A stretch of DNA of 64,000 nt. Origin: Chloracidobacterium sp. (GTDB taxonomy: Bacteria; Acidobacteriota; Blastocatellia; Pyrinomonadales; Pyrinomonadaceae). Positions 18,280-27,935 of this stretch are shown one piece after another. The DNA is taken from the NCBI GenBank assembly GCA_016716365.1, contig JADJWM010000019.1, positions 124,001-188,000 on the forward strand, in the 5' to 3' direction. A model generated the notes under the pieces. The model was not told the origin of the DNA. It searched no databases and worked only from the letters and a program-made list of their open reading frames with translations. A program made the position numbers and the translations under genes. Within the stretch, counting starts at the first letter, position 1. Each line of letters begins with the position of its first letter.

Positions 18280-21200
18280 TTATTGTGAACTAGGAAATTC
18301 CTCCGTACAGACTTCCTCACCGTTATCACCAAATAGCGATGCCAAACCAGGTTTTATGATTACACCCCAGGTCCCCAACATCATATTTGCGGCGACATCG
18401 TCTTTGCTTGGCATCACACTATTTCTATGAGTATGATAAAATATTCTGAAAGTGGCATTTGGGTACAAATCCATTATCCCCTGCGCCCATTCAAGAAATT
18501 CACCTGTTCCTTCTTTCCCGAGATTCCTTTCGTCGCCATTTTTATTATCAAAACTCGTCCGTAAAGGATCAGTTCCGGGAGAGTTGTTAAACCATCCTAT
18601 TAACCCGCCTTGCTCCTTTTCAGACGCTCGTTGTTGGTCTAACTTCTTTTGAAAGAATTCCGACATCAGCGGATGTTTGACAAAAGACTTGAACCAATCG
18701 CAAATATTTTTGTCTTTGTCCGCACCGTCTTCACCTCCGCCGCCGCCGCCGACTTCAACAAACCCTCCGCTGCCGGTCGGAATCCAGAAAAATAGGTACC
18801 ACAGCCAGCGCATATCTCGATAGGTCCATGAGTGCACCGTAATTATGCCCGGCTCCTCCTCATTTAGCCCACTTGGATCGACAAAGTTCGTCGGATCGTT
18901 TTGAACATAGCTGTATCGATTGAAGCTCTGCGGGTCGCCGAGGTTCATCGAGCCGTTGTAGGGGTCAGGTGAGGTCCATCGGCCCGCGGCGTTCTCGTTC
19001 TTTCTGAACCATGTATAATCGAGGCCGGTGGCGTCGTCCCGTTCGGTCAGACCGTAACCCTGACGGGTAGCGGGTTCGGTGTTGAAACCTTGGTCAACGG
19101 ATCGCTGGCCAACGCCGTAGCCTACAGTTCCGCCAAAGGCCTGGTGGTCGGTCCGGGCGACGGCGAATCCGTTTGCGTTGGTTATCGTGCGAACGCTTCC
19201 TTGCCAGTCCTGTTGGACGTACTTCACCCCGCCGAGACCGTCCGACGGCACACCGTACTCCGCGACCAATTTACCCATCGCATCATAGACCAAGTAACGC
19301 CAGATGTTATTCACCTTCGTGGCCACCCGGTTCCCGCTGGCGTCATACACCGTCCACGCATCGGGTCCATAAGAACTTGTCACCTTGTATAAACGACCAT
19401 TCGCGTCATAAGAAAATCCCAACTGCCGAAACTTACTGTCGGCGGTCACGTTACCGGCATCATCATAGGTCGTACTAGTTCTAAACCGGTTTGTCGCTTT
19501 CTCTATGTCTCCGGTTCCGGGGCCGGTTGCTTCTTCGATCGCCGTGTAAGCCAGCGGGTTTTGTTGACCCGTCGTCGGATTGCTCGCGGCCTTCCGGTAC
19601 ATGTTTCCGAACCTGTCAAAATCGAACACCTGCTTGTACGTCAGGTTGCCGTTGTCCCCTCGAAACTCCGCCGCTTCCTTCAACCGGCCGATTTGATCGT
19701 ATTTGAACTTCTGCGTAGCCTGCTTGTTGGAGCCGATATAGCTTTCGATCGTTCCCAGTTGGCCATTGTTCTTGGTCGTGTCGAGATTGCCGCTGGTGGG
19801 GTCGATATGCCCGTAGCCGTAGACGTACTTCTGCAGCACGTCCGAGCCTTTCTTCAACTCCTGCTGCATCATCTGGAACCGGTCGTTGAGCGTGAAGGTC
19901 TCGGTCGTCCCGTTCCCCAGCGACATCTGGCTCATGCTGTTTCCCTTGCCGAGGTACTCCATCCCGCTCAGGTAAGGCCGCTGTGCATCAGCCACGCCCG
20001 ACAATCTGCCGTTCGCGTCATAGCTGTTCGCCACGATCCTCCCGCTCGGGTACTTCTGGCTGGTCAACTGCCCGGCGAGGTTGTATTCGTATTCCAGATC
20101 GTACTGCTGCCCATTGATCCACTGCCGGTGCTTCCGCAGCCGGCCCATCTGATCGTAGTCGAACTCCGCCGAAGTCGCGAAAATATCGGCCGGCGTCGAT
20201 GTTTCACGGATGGTCTCTACCTTGGTCAAAGCACCTTTGTTGTGATAACCGGTCCGAGCCTGGTCGTAGTAGTATTTCAACTTCGGCGTACCGTCGGAAT
20301 AGATAACTTCCTCGACCCGGTTCAGTCCGTCGTAGTCGAACGTGGTTGTCACATTTCTCGCGTCGATTGCCTGTGCCAACAGCCCGTCGGCATTATATTT
20401 GAGCACCTTCGTCCACTTGCTCGGGTCCGCCGTTCCGTGAACGCCGGCTTCGGTCAGAGTGGGACTAGCCTCGACCTGCTTCTCCGCCACCAGCCGCGAA
20501 AGAGAGTCGTACTTGAACTTACGCTCCTGGGTAACCATCGATTGATCCTGCTGCACTTCCGATTGGATCACACTTACAAGGTTATCGTTGCCATCATACC
20601 CATAGTCACTTCTTTGCTTTTCCACCGGATTCTCCAAATCGGGGAGGACCCCGGCCGCATCCGGCTCGTCCACGCGCACAAGCCTACCGAGCGAGTCGAA
20701 TACCTGCCGCCGCTGTTTACCTGCTTGGTCCGTCAAAACCACAAACGTCTTATTGAATCCGGTCGGGATGTCGCCAATCGTGCTGAAATATGTCGAAATG
20801 GTCGTATCATCCTGCAGCTTCACGCTTGTCGTGCGTCCAAGACCATCGACACCAGTCATTTCGACGAACTTTGTTCCGGAAGGGATGTTCGCATTCGGGG
20901 TCGTCCCGTAAAAAGGATTGTACGTTTTATCTGGCCTCCCGAGTTTATCGAGTTCCACGGCCGAGATGCTCCACCCATCCGGCGTCAGCGAGGCACTTCT
21001 GATCCCTAGCCCCCTCGCGTCAAAATAACTTATGCTTTCTGCGAACTTGTTTGTCTCGAGGGTGGATTTCTGCTTAACATATCCCGGCAAAAGGTTCGAA
21101 CCGGTTTGCTCCTTGTCGCTGTAGAAATTCTCGACGAAACCTCCATTTACGAACGTGGACTTCTTCAATCGCAAAGTGTCCGCCTCGTATTCGTAGTTTA

Positions 21201-23901
21201 TCGGTTGATTGTTCTCGTCCTTCGTCTGCGTGACAAGACCGGTTGCCTTATTGTACGTTGCTTCGGTTATAAGCTGCGGAGATGTGCCCTTGATTTCCTT
21301 CGTCGGAAATGCGTACCCCGTTTCGGCAAAGTTTTGGCCGTATTCAATCGTCTTCAACTGGCAGCAACTTAATGTCGCCGAAACTAAATTACCGGCGATG
21401 TCATAGTCGTAATCGGTTATGTCCGCATTACCGGAAGTGATGGCGGTCGCGTTCACATCAAGCATTCTGCCGACCCTTGTCACGTTGCCTCGATAAGCGC
21501 TCGCAGCACCATAACCAGGGTGGTTGATCGTGATGCAGCCGTATTCGTCCCTCTGCTGATCCTGCCCAAGCGGCTCCAACGGGCAGATCTCCTCGTTCCA
21601 CGATGGTTCGTTTGGGTTGTAGAATGTGCTGTGTGTGTCTGTGTCGATATCGGTGCGTTGAGTGATCGTCGAATCGTCGGCTGTCCCGTCGGCGCCGTGA
21701 TCGTATTCAATGAGCATTTTTGAGACGACATTTCCACCGACCTTTGATTGGACAGATTTCACCAGCCCGAGCAGATTCGCCGAGATCCATCCGGAACCGC
21801 TTTCGTAACCTGTCTCCGTGATCCGCAACGCGGTTCCGTCAGTACAAGCCGTTCCCGCAGGCGCATAACCACATTCCCTTGCTTTGGTCCGATTGTTAAA
21901 ACTGTCGTATTCAAACTCGGCGGCCTTCACCAGCCCCGAGTCGTTTGTCACTTCCAATCGGGTCAGGTTCCGATTCGTCCACGTATACTTTGATTTCGCA
22001 ATCAGTTGCGAGTACTGAAGCCCCGGCCCGTACCGTTTGGTTACGGTCGTTTCTTTCAGCATCCCGTCAGACCCGACAAGATTCTTTGTTTCCACGTTGA
22101 ATCCGTTGTCGGAATCGACAACGGTGATCTCGGATTCCTGGTCCTGGCCAAATACGGGATCGGGCGATTCGTAGAGAGTCTCCTGTGACTTCGTTCCCAA
22201 TGGCTCCGGCCAGCTATCAGTACGTTTTGTATATCGGGGAACATCGTCAAGAGCGTTTTCCCCGGACGGGAAGTCGTACTCAGTCGTCGCAGCCCATACA
22301 CCCTCTTCGCTAATCGTGCCGGTGGCGGTGGTGGAGGTCGAACTAGCCGTCACGCCAACACGCCTTTCGATCTTCGTGATCATCCCGTAGTTGGGATGGT
22401 AAATATACTTATATGCGGACTTTGTAGAGGGCATGTACACCCATTTGAGGACCCGCACGGTTGACGGGGCCGTGACCTGAGCGGCTGTTTGATTTCCGAA
22501 CTTGTTGGCGGTCGTCAGCGACATGTCCTCGTAGTAGAGCCTGACCGTTTGGATCTCATTGCCGGTCATGCCGGGGATCGTCACAGTCACCAGCTTATCT
22601 GGGTTCCCACTTGTGTCGTTCTCGTAATAGAACTTGATCTGCCGATTGATCGTGTCGGTGATCGTGTCGATCCGGCCAGAGAGGTTGTCTTTATACGAGA
22701 TCCGGATGCGGTTTCCGTTATTGTCTTGGATCACCAGTGGGTAGTGTTTCCTGTAAATTCCAGACCCAAAACCCCCGCTATAAATTATTTTCGAGCCATC
22801 TGGGTAACTTACGGTGAAGAACGCCTGCTCGTACCCGGTCGTGTTCGGCGTTTGCCCATTTCCCGGATTAGAAACCCACGGCCTTGCCGAGATGGAAACG
22901 TGTGTCCCATCGCTTGACCGGTATGTCTTGCAGCTTGAGGTGTATGTGCCAGGAAATACAGGATTATTCTCGACGCAGGTCATTTGGCGACGAGTGCCGT
23001 CAGGATCAGTGACCCCTCGCGGGACGAACTCAGTGAAGTACTGAAAATCCGAGGATTCGAGAGGATGTTTGTATTGCACGGTCGCTGTTGTTTCCAGATA
23101 TCCAAAACCTCCTCCGAAGCCTGGAGCGATCCAACTTTGGTCTACGTCGTACGTAAAGTGGTTTTCAGTGCATTCGTAAGGCGACTGACTGGCGTACTGT
23201 GAACAGGATTTGTTCCACGTCCGGCTGTTGTACACGGTACCGAAACCAGCATCGATTCCACGACCGTCGAGCGAGGCAAAAGGAATGCCAAAGCTAAAGT
23301 TTGCGGTGCCCACGCGGTGCTTAATAGGCAAGGCGGCAGCCCGGTTGGACGAATCCGCCTCGGTTTGTCCGGGCGGCGACCCAAGGTTGTTCTGCGGTTC
23401 GTACATCGAATCCAGCTCATCCGGAGGAAGCTGATTCAGAAACATCGGAGCGGCCAAAGGCTCCACCTCAGCGGTCGAATGATCTATCTCGACTTCTGCA
23501 GGCTCGTCGGCTTGCACAGCGTCGTCCCTAAGGCCCTCTTCTGCAACTCTCGCCGGATCGACGCTGTCCGACGCTGGTTTCATGCTCTTTTCCTTATCCG
23601 TTGCCGACTCCCGGAGTGCCATCGTCATTTTCACGTCGTCCACCCAGGCCAGAGCAGACGCAAAAGCTTCGGATGCATCTGACAACATCTCGTCCGGGAC
23701 TGTCATGCGGGAATTATCGGCCTCCGCAGATTTACGATCGTACGCCCAGGCCGGAACAGGTACGGTAATCGGGAGCATCAAGGCCAAAAGCAGAGCAACC
23801 GCCGATAGATGATCGGTGCGGACCGGAACCAAGATACCAGCAAACATGCGCCTAAAAGCTTTGCGGAAGAAGGATTTCGTGATGTTTTCTAATAACGTCA
23901 T
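18280..23901 (-). CDS. RHS/YD-repeat polymorphic toxin with C-terminal JAB-like metallopeptidase tip
   Basis: A 1873-residue protein with a basic N-terminus and signal/membrane segment (VALLLALMLPITVPVPAWA), a linker, then dozens of YD repeats forming the RHS shell. The core ends with a hyperconserved region (RYSYVQNDPTNFVDPSGLNE, about residue 1670). The ~180-residue variable tip carries a JAB/MPN metal signature, FYHTHRNSVMPSKDD (H-x-H...S-x-x-D), with an upstream acidic helix (EFLEWAQ). JAB-like tips are known among polymorphic toxins as predicted isopeptidases or peptidases. It follows a VCBS-repeat protein by 60 bp and precedes a lipoprotein by 44 bp, so the three are probably one operon. 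Secretion is presumably Sec-dependent to the surface, with the RHS cage releasing the tip. Confidence 0.85.
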   Translation of the reverse strand: MTLLENITKSFFRKAFRRMFAGILVPVRTDHLSAVALLLALMLPITVPVPAWAYDRKSAEADNSRMTVPDEMLSDASEAFASALAWVDDVKMTMALRESATDKEKSMKPASDSVDPARVAEEGLRDDAVQADEPAEVEIDHSTAEVEPLAAPMFLNQLPPDELDSMYEPQNNLGSPPGQTEADSSNRAAALPIKHRVGTANFSFGIPFASLDGRGIDAGFGTVYNSRTWNKSCSQYASQSPYECTENHFTYDVDQSWIAPGFGGGFGYLETTATVQYKHPLESSDFQYFTEFVPRGVTDPDGTRRQMTCVENNPVFPGTYTSSCKTYRSSDGTHVSISARPWVSNPGNGQTPNTTGYEQAFFTVSYPDGSKIIYSGGFGSGIYRKHYPLVIQDNNGNRIRISYKDNLSGRIDTITDTINRQIKFYYENDTSGNPDKLVTVTIPGMTGNEIQTVRLYYEDMSLTTANKFGNQTAAQVTAPSTVRVLKWVYMPSTKSAYKYIYHPNYGMITKIERRVGVTASSTSTTATGTISEEGVWAATTEYDFPSGENALDDVPRYTKRTDSWPEPLGTKSQETLYESPDPVFGQDQESEITVVDSDNGFNVETKNLVGSDGMLKETTVTKRYGPGLQYSQLIAKSKYTWTNRNLTRLEVTNDSGLVKAAEFEYDSFNNRTKARECGYAPAGTACTDGTALRITETGYESGSGWISANLLGLVKSVQSKVGGNVVSKMLIEYDHGADGTADDSTITQRTDIDTDTHSTFYNPNEPSWNEEICPLEPLGQDQQRDEYGCITINHPGYGAASAYRGNVTRVGRMLDVNATAITSGNADITDYDYDIAGNLVSATLSCCQLKTIEYGQNFAETGYAFPTKEIKGTSPQLITEATYNKATGLVTQTKDENNQPINYEYEADTLRLKKSTFVNGGFVENFYSDKEQTGSNLLPGYVKQKSTLETNKFAESISYFDARGLGIRSASLTPDGWSISAVELDKLGRPDKTYNPFYGTTPNANIPSGTKFVEMTGVDGLGRTTSVKLQDDTTISTYFSTIGDIPTGFNKTFVVLTDQAGKQRRQVFDSLGRLVRVDEPDAAGVLPDLENPVEKQRSDYGYDGNDNLVSVIQSEVQQDQSMVTQERKFKYDSLSRLVAEKQVEASPTLTEAGVHGTADPSKWTKVLKYNADGLLAQAIDARNVTTTFDYDGLNRVEEVIYSDGTPKLKYYYDQARTGYHNKGALTKVETIRETSTPADIFATSAEFDYDQMGRLRKHRQWINGQQYDLEYEYNLAGQLTSQKYPSGRIVANSYDANGRLSGVADAQRPYLSGMEYLGKGNSMSQMSLGNGTTETFTLNDRFQMMQQELKKGSDVLQKYVYGYGHIDPTSGNLDTTKNNGQLGTIESYIGSNKQATQKFKYDQIGRLKEAAEFRGDNGNLTYKQVFDFDRFGNMYRKAASNPTTGQQNPLAYTAIEEATGPGTGDIEKATNRFRTSTTYDDAGNVTADSKFRQLGFSYDANGRLYKVTSSYGPDAWTVYDASGNRVATKVNNIWRYLVYDAMGKLVAEYGVPSDGLGGVKYVQQDWQGSVRTITNANGFAVARTDHQAFGGTVGYGVGQRSVDQGFNTEPATRQGYGLTERDDATGLDYTWFRKNENAAGRWTSPDPYNGSMNLGDPQSFNRYSYVQNDPTNFVDPSGLNEEEPGIITVHSWTYRDMRWLWYLFFWIPTGSGGFVEVGGGGGGEDGADKDKNICDWFKSFVKHPLMSEFFQKKLDQQRASEKEQGGLIGWFNNSPGTDPLRTSFDNKNGDERNLGKEGTGEFLEWAQGIMDLYPNATFRIFYHTHRNSVMPSKDDVAANMMLGTWGVIIKPGLASLFGDNGEEVCTEEFPSSQ

Positions 23902-23961
23902 TTCGTATTATTTTTTGTTGTGCCGTTTCGATGACAGAGCCCTTCGTTGACTCGAATTGAA

Positions 23962-25050
23962 CTATCTTCTATATGGTGCAGGAACAGGAATGTCGCCGCT
24001 TTCGCCCCAAACTTCTGTCCTTGTATATGTATTGCCTGACTGAAGGATGTACCAAGTCCCCGTTGAAGGCCGCCAGACAGCCCGGTCGGTCTTGCCATCG
24101 CTGTCATAATCACCCTGGACGGCGATGTCGCTTCCCTGATAGCCCCAGCTCGTGACCGACATCATCGTTCCGTCAGAACTTCGTCGGATGCTCCACGTAT
24201 CATTAGTCTTCCAAACGGCGTAGTCGGTCTTCAGATCGCCATCGTAATCGCCCGGAACCGGAAGATCCCCCGATGCCCCCCACTGATATGAAGTTCCTGA
24301 ATCAACACTGCTTTGCCATATGTACCAGGTGGCATCGCTGTTTCTCCACAAGGCGAAGTCAGCCTTGCCGTCACCGTCAAAATCGCTTGGGATCGGCGTG
24401 TCGGTCGATGCTCCGTATTGTTTTTGTGTGATAGAACCAGAAGCTACGCTTTTTGCATACCAAGTTTGATTGGATGGACGGTAAACTGTTAATTCGGATC
24501 GGGAATCTCCATCGAAATCGGCGGGTACCGGCAAGTCTCCCGCCTGCCCCCAGCTAAGAGTCGTGATCGTCGTTGTACCCGATTCGATGATGTACCAGTT
24601 TCCGTTGCTCGGACGAAATACGCAGAAGTCAGTCTTTCCGTCTCCATCGTAATCACCAGGGGCAGGTTTGTCGGTTGATTCCCCCCAGGTAGCTGTGGAG
24701 ATAGTTCCAGTCGGACCTTTTACATACCAAACACCCGTGGACAACCTCCAAACTGCCAAGTCGTTCGGCGCGGGTTGAACAGGTTCAGAAACTGCGACGA
24801 GCTTGCTTCCCGCATATACATATTCCTTAACTGGCGCATTAGCTGTATACTGCGGCGTCGGTTCGGGCATCAACATTGGCGGAATTGAGGTGTCCGGATG
24901 AGTCGATTCGCGGCGACTCACGTAAGCCCCAAAGCTCGCCATCACGAGCAACAACATGCCAACAATTACGCTTATCTTTATCAACGGGTGTAGACCTTTC
25001 GCAACGGCGGCGCGTGTATTTCTAGCCGGTCTTGTTCTCTTCTTTGCCAT
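23962..25050 (-). CDS. Membrane-anchored VCBS/FG-GAP repeat protein
   Basis: A 362-residue protein with an Arg/Lys-rich N-terminus, one membrane helix (VIVGMLLLVMASFGAYV), a Pro-rich spacer and six or so ~45-residue repeats. Each repeat reads approximately GDYDGDGKTDFAVWRPSNGTWYI, a calcium-binding VCBS/FG-GAP blade, so the whole probably forms a beta-propeller outside the cytoplasmic membrane. It sits 60 bp upstream of the RHS gene in the same direction. The combination suggests a surface partner for display or adhesion of the RHS protein. Confidence 0.85.
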   Translation of the reverse strand: MAKKRTRPARNTRAAVAKGLHPLIKISVIVGMLLLVMASFGAYVSRRESTHPDTSIPPMLMPEPTPQYTANAPVKEYVYAGSKLVAVSEPVQPAPNDLAVWRLSTGVWYVKGPTGTISTATWGESTDKPAPGDYDGDGKTDFCVFRPSNGNWYIIESGTTTITTLSWGQAGDLPVPADFDGDSRSELTVYRPSNQTWYAKSVASGSITQKQYGASTDTPIPSDFDGDGKADFALWRNSDATWYIWQSSVDSGTSYQWGASGDLPVPGDYDGDLKTDYAVWKTNDTWSIRRSSDGTMMSVTSWGYQGSDIAVQGDYDSDGKTDRAVWRPSTGTWYILQSGNTYTRTEVWGESGDIPVPAPYRR

Positions 25051-25570
25051 AACTTGTATCTAAAAATAAAATGCGTCGGTGATATGCTCGAATTTCAAAA
25101 CGAGCGATCCACCGACGCACTACGCGGGTACAAAAAATTTATCCATAACGTGGAAGACAGTCTTAACTGCGACTGGTACAAAAATTAGTCTCGACTACGA
25201 ACTGCCAATCAAAACAAAGCGTGAGGCTACCAATCGCAAATAACGATTGTCAAGTCACCGTCGCAAACATTTTTGTGAACGATCAAAAGGGAGACATAAG
25301 GCTGTGGTTTTCAACAGTCAAACGGATGCGAATCCGAGGGTTCTTGCTGCGGTGTTGAATCAAGGAATGTCAGAGCCAAAGCACAAATCGACATTCCTGT
25401 AAATACCTATTGTAAGTTTTTTACCGGTCGAAACTTCATTATCTTAGGTCGTCGACGCTGCTAGCCATAAATCTTAACGAAGTCAAAATTTTCTGAGTTG
25501 ACAAGGTTGTTTGGTTCCATTAGTCTTAGGTTGCAGGTCGGTTCCTTTTCGAGGAAAAGGGGCGAGTCTG

Positions 25571-25693
25571 ATGAACGCATTAAGACCTGACTTACTTGAA
25601 TCGTTTTTTGTAAGCATGATGGGGCGCGTGGCCCTTATAAACACGACGGGCGCCGATTATTTCGCCCAGAGAATTTCAAGAAGGGATTTGTGA
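25571..25693 (+). CDS. Possible small protein, 40 aa
   Basis: ATG at 25571 is preceded by GGAAAAGGGG at a workable distance and encodes MNALRPDLLESFFVSMMGRV onward, ending at TGA 25691-25693. A TTGACA at 25498 and a strong terminator at 25828 could delimit a short transcript. No family recognised. It could equally be a chance frame in a non-coding RNA. Confidence 0.3.
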   Translation: MNALRPDLLESFFVSMMGRVALINTTGADYFAQRISRRDL

Positions 25694-25827
25694 CTGTATG
25701 GCAGGCTGCCAGATGTCACTCGCGAGAGTAGCGGCCGCAGCTTAATTTTGGGCACGTCGGCCGTGAATCCGGGTTCGCGTCTAGTGAACCCAACAACTTC
25801 AATTCAGATTGAAGTTTTGTGACTGAA

Positions 25828-25868
25828 CCTCGCGCAACCGACAAAGGTCGGAGCGCGAGGTTTTTTTC
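25828..25868 (+). terminator. Strong Rho-independent terminator
   Basis: Stem CCTCGCGC (25828-25835) pairs with GCGCGAGG (25853-25860), followed by TTTTTTTCTT. Confidence 0.8.
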
Positions 25869-26114
25869 TTGCCCCGTTCGGCCGAAATGAAATACAATAA
25901 GCCCATTCGAGTTCGAAAATTTTTTTGCGACCTCTTTTCGACGCACTGCGTTTTTGGGCTTAAAGCCTTTATCACAAAACTGAAGAAATCTGAATTGAAG
26001 GTCTTGCCGATTTCTAGTAATCCGTCAGATCTTCAGTTCTAGTCAAGCTGAACCCGTAATTTGGTCTCGGTGTAATAGGCCAACCTCCGGAGAATTTCGG
26101 AAAGGAGTTTACAA

Positions 26115-26957
26115 ATGACGGATCATTGTTCTGTTGTCGGTCCTATTGTAAATGTGCTTCGAGCGGGCGTGGCTCTAATTGAGCCCAAAGCGACTGCTGT
26201 TATTTACAATGCATCCGGCGAATATGTGGATAGCAACTCATGCCAAGGGCCCTACAAGCTAAGACCCGGCACTGAAGGATCGGTTGCTATAACTACGGCT
26301 GGTGCGGTGGATATCACCGTTCATTTGAAGGGTCAACTTCTCGACGCAAGCGATATCAAGACAATAGTCGTCGCCGTTCCTTTTGAACTTGATGAAATTG
26401 TAATCGCTAATTTCAAACGTGCCTTACGAAAGGAATGGCCATATCCGAATGTTAAGATGGACGTTATTGCCGACTTAAGAATGGCTGTTGAATTGGCGTC
26501 GCCCTCTGGCCAGGGTCTTGTCATTCACTCGGGTATTCGAGACCGTGAGTTAGCCCTGAATCACAATGGTCGCGACAATTTTGCGATCGGTCAGGGTCGG
26601 CGTGAAACGCTTGTTTTTGATTCGATCAAAGCTGCACGGGCGGCGATCGCGGGAAAAGCCCCGGGAACATCGCTTGTATCCTGTTTCGACAAGTACCTCG
26701 GCCTAAAGGGTCTCGTGAATTTTGAGGCCGATTATGGATCGCTAGTACTCGAAGATCGCGTGAGAGCGCTGAACGAAGTGGTAAGGATCGTCATGCACCA
26801 GGCATGGCACGATCAGGACAACGTTTCCCTATTGCTTGCCGATACTCTTGCAAAGAGCTACGCCGAACAGTCAGTTACAAGCCTCCGAAAGGTTCAATTG
26901 GATAAAGAGCCGGTCGCCATCAGCGTTTACGGTGACATTTGGAAGTGCGTGATCTAG
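26115..26957 (+). CDS. Unknown 280-aa protein, possibly ASKHA-like
   Basis: ATG 26115 has a good ribosome site (GGAAAGGAG, about 7 bases upstream). I do not recognise a family. The protein has no signal or membrane segment. Its middle (TIVVAVPFELDE, then QGLVIHSGIRDRELALNHNG) faintly resembles the nucleotide-binding strands of BcrAD/NAGK-type ASKHA kinases, but the canonical Gly-rich phosphate loop is weak, so this is a guess. The gene is isolated, with a terminator upstream (25828) and hairpins downstream (27033, 27111), so it is probably transcribed alone. Confidence 0.6.
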   Translation: MTDHCSVVGPIVNVLRAGVALIEPKATAVIYNASGEYVDSNSCQGPYKLRPGTEGSVAITTAGAVDITVHLKGQLLDASDIKTIVVAVPFELDEIVIANFKRALRKEWPYPNVKMDVIADLRMAVELASPSGQGLVIHSGIRDRELALNHNGRDNFAIGQGRRETLVFDSIKAARAAIAGKAPGTSLVSCFDKYLGLKGLVNFEADYGSLVLEDRVRALNEVVRIVMHQAWHDQDNVSLLLADTLAKSYAEQSVTSLRKVQLDKEPVAISVYGDIWKCVI

Positions 26958-27032
26958 TTCGCCGACCGTTCCTGAAATATGTTCGTAGGGTTGTAAGAGG
27001 CCTATCTTGATGAGCAGACGCATTCGCTCGAT

Positions 27033-27066
27033 GAGGCCGCCGCGTTGTGGGCGGTTCGACGGCCTC
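27033..27066 (+). terminator. Hairpin downstream of the 26115 gene
   Basis: GAGGCCG (27033-27039) pairs with CGGCCTC (27060-27066), with an inner CCGC/GCGG pairing. No T run follows, so this may be an mRNA-stabilising structure rather than a terminator. Confidence 0.4.
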
Positions 27067-27110
27067 GATGAACGTACCTATTCATTCGTAAGACTGATTA
27101 TCTAAATTCG

Positions 27111-27140
27111 GGCCCGAGCGAACTTTGCCGGGCCGTTTTC
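27111..27140 (+). terminator. Probable Rho-independent terminator
   Basis: GGCCCG (27111-27116) pairs with CGGGCC (27129-27134), followed by GTTTTCGTTT. Confidence 0.5.
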
Positions 27141-27282
27141 GTTTGCGGCTTCTCGTCAAAGCCAAAACCCATGAAAGTACATGTGAATATCGTATCCCCA
27201 AAACGGGCGAGCAGTTGGAAGACTCATGAGGTGGAAGTTTTGACGTATTTCAGAACCTCCGCTACGATTCAATCATGTTTAA

Positions 27283-27861
27283 CTATCCACGTTCGAGCGT
27301 GTAGGAATCTACGCGCGGGTGTCCACCCACGATCAACAAACCCTTCCGATGCAACTCAAGCAGATGAAGGAGTATATACGGAACCGAAACTGGAAATTGG
27401 CTATTGAAGTTCAGGAGATCGGTTCCGGCGCAAAGACCCGGCCTCGACGCGAGGAGCTTTTGAAGATGGCCCGGCGCCGAGAGATCGACGCCGTGCTTGT
27501 CTGGAAGCTAGATCGCTTTGGCCGTTCCCTAGCCGACCTGATAACCACGCTCAACGAGCTTAGGGATATCGGGGTTACCTTCATATCGCTGACCGAATCT
27601 CTAGACTTCTCTACCCCATCGGGAAGAGCCATGGCCGGAATGCATTCAACCTTTGCCGAGTTCGAACGGTAAATTATTCGTGAACGTGTTAAAGCCGGAA
27701 TCGCTAACGCGAGAGAGAATGGCAAACCTCACGGTCGGCCAAGGACAGCAGCGCTAAAACGAAGTCAAATCATCAGGCTCAAGCAAAATGGACTGAATAA
27801 CTCGCAGATAGCGAGACGGCTGTGCATCAGCCGGGCTCCAGTCATAAACCTGTTAGGGTAG
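27283..27861 (+). pseudogene. Small serine resolvase with an in-frame stop
   Basis: The frame encodes a nearly whole resolvase: VGIYARVSTHDQQT with the catalytic Ser, VWKLDRFGRSLADLI, then STFAEFER, a TAA at 27670-27672 where the family has Asp, and the same frame resuming with IIRERVKAGIANARE and an HTH (NNSQIARRLCISRAPVINLL) to TAG 27861. No standard start precedes GIYARVS; a GTG lies only after it. One nonsense change and a lost start make it inactive. It is the sister of the fragment at 12267. Confidence 0.8.
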
Positions 27862-27935
27862 GCCGCTCGCCCACCGCCACTTGTTCAATAAACTCAGGGT
27901 GAGGTTTATAAAGCGCACTTCCGCCGTAGGTTCAG

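Larger units (their letters stand above)
25051..26114. other. 1.06-kb largely non-coding region
   Basis: Contains the upstream region of the leftward VCBS/RHS operon and the leader of the rightward gene at 26115. The only supported items are a possible 40-codon gene (25571-25693) and a strong terminator (25828-25868). A TTGACA at 25498-25503 has only a weak -10 partner. The rest is A+T-rich and I see no further structure. Confidence 0.5.

Noticed and set aside
19561..21009. Plus-strand open frame of 482 codons
   Set aside because: Antisense to the RHS gene; no domains and a repetitive composition.
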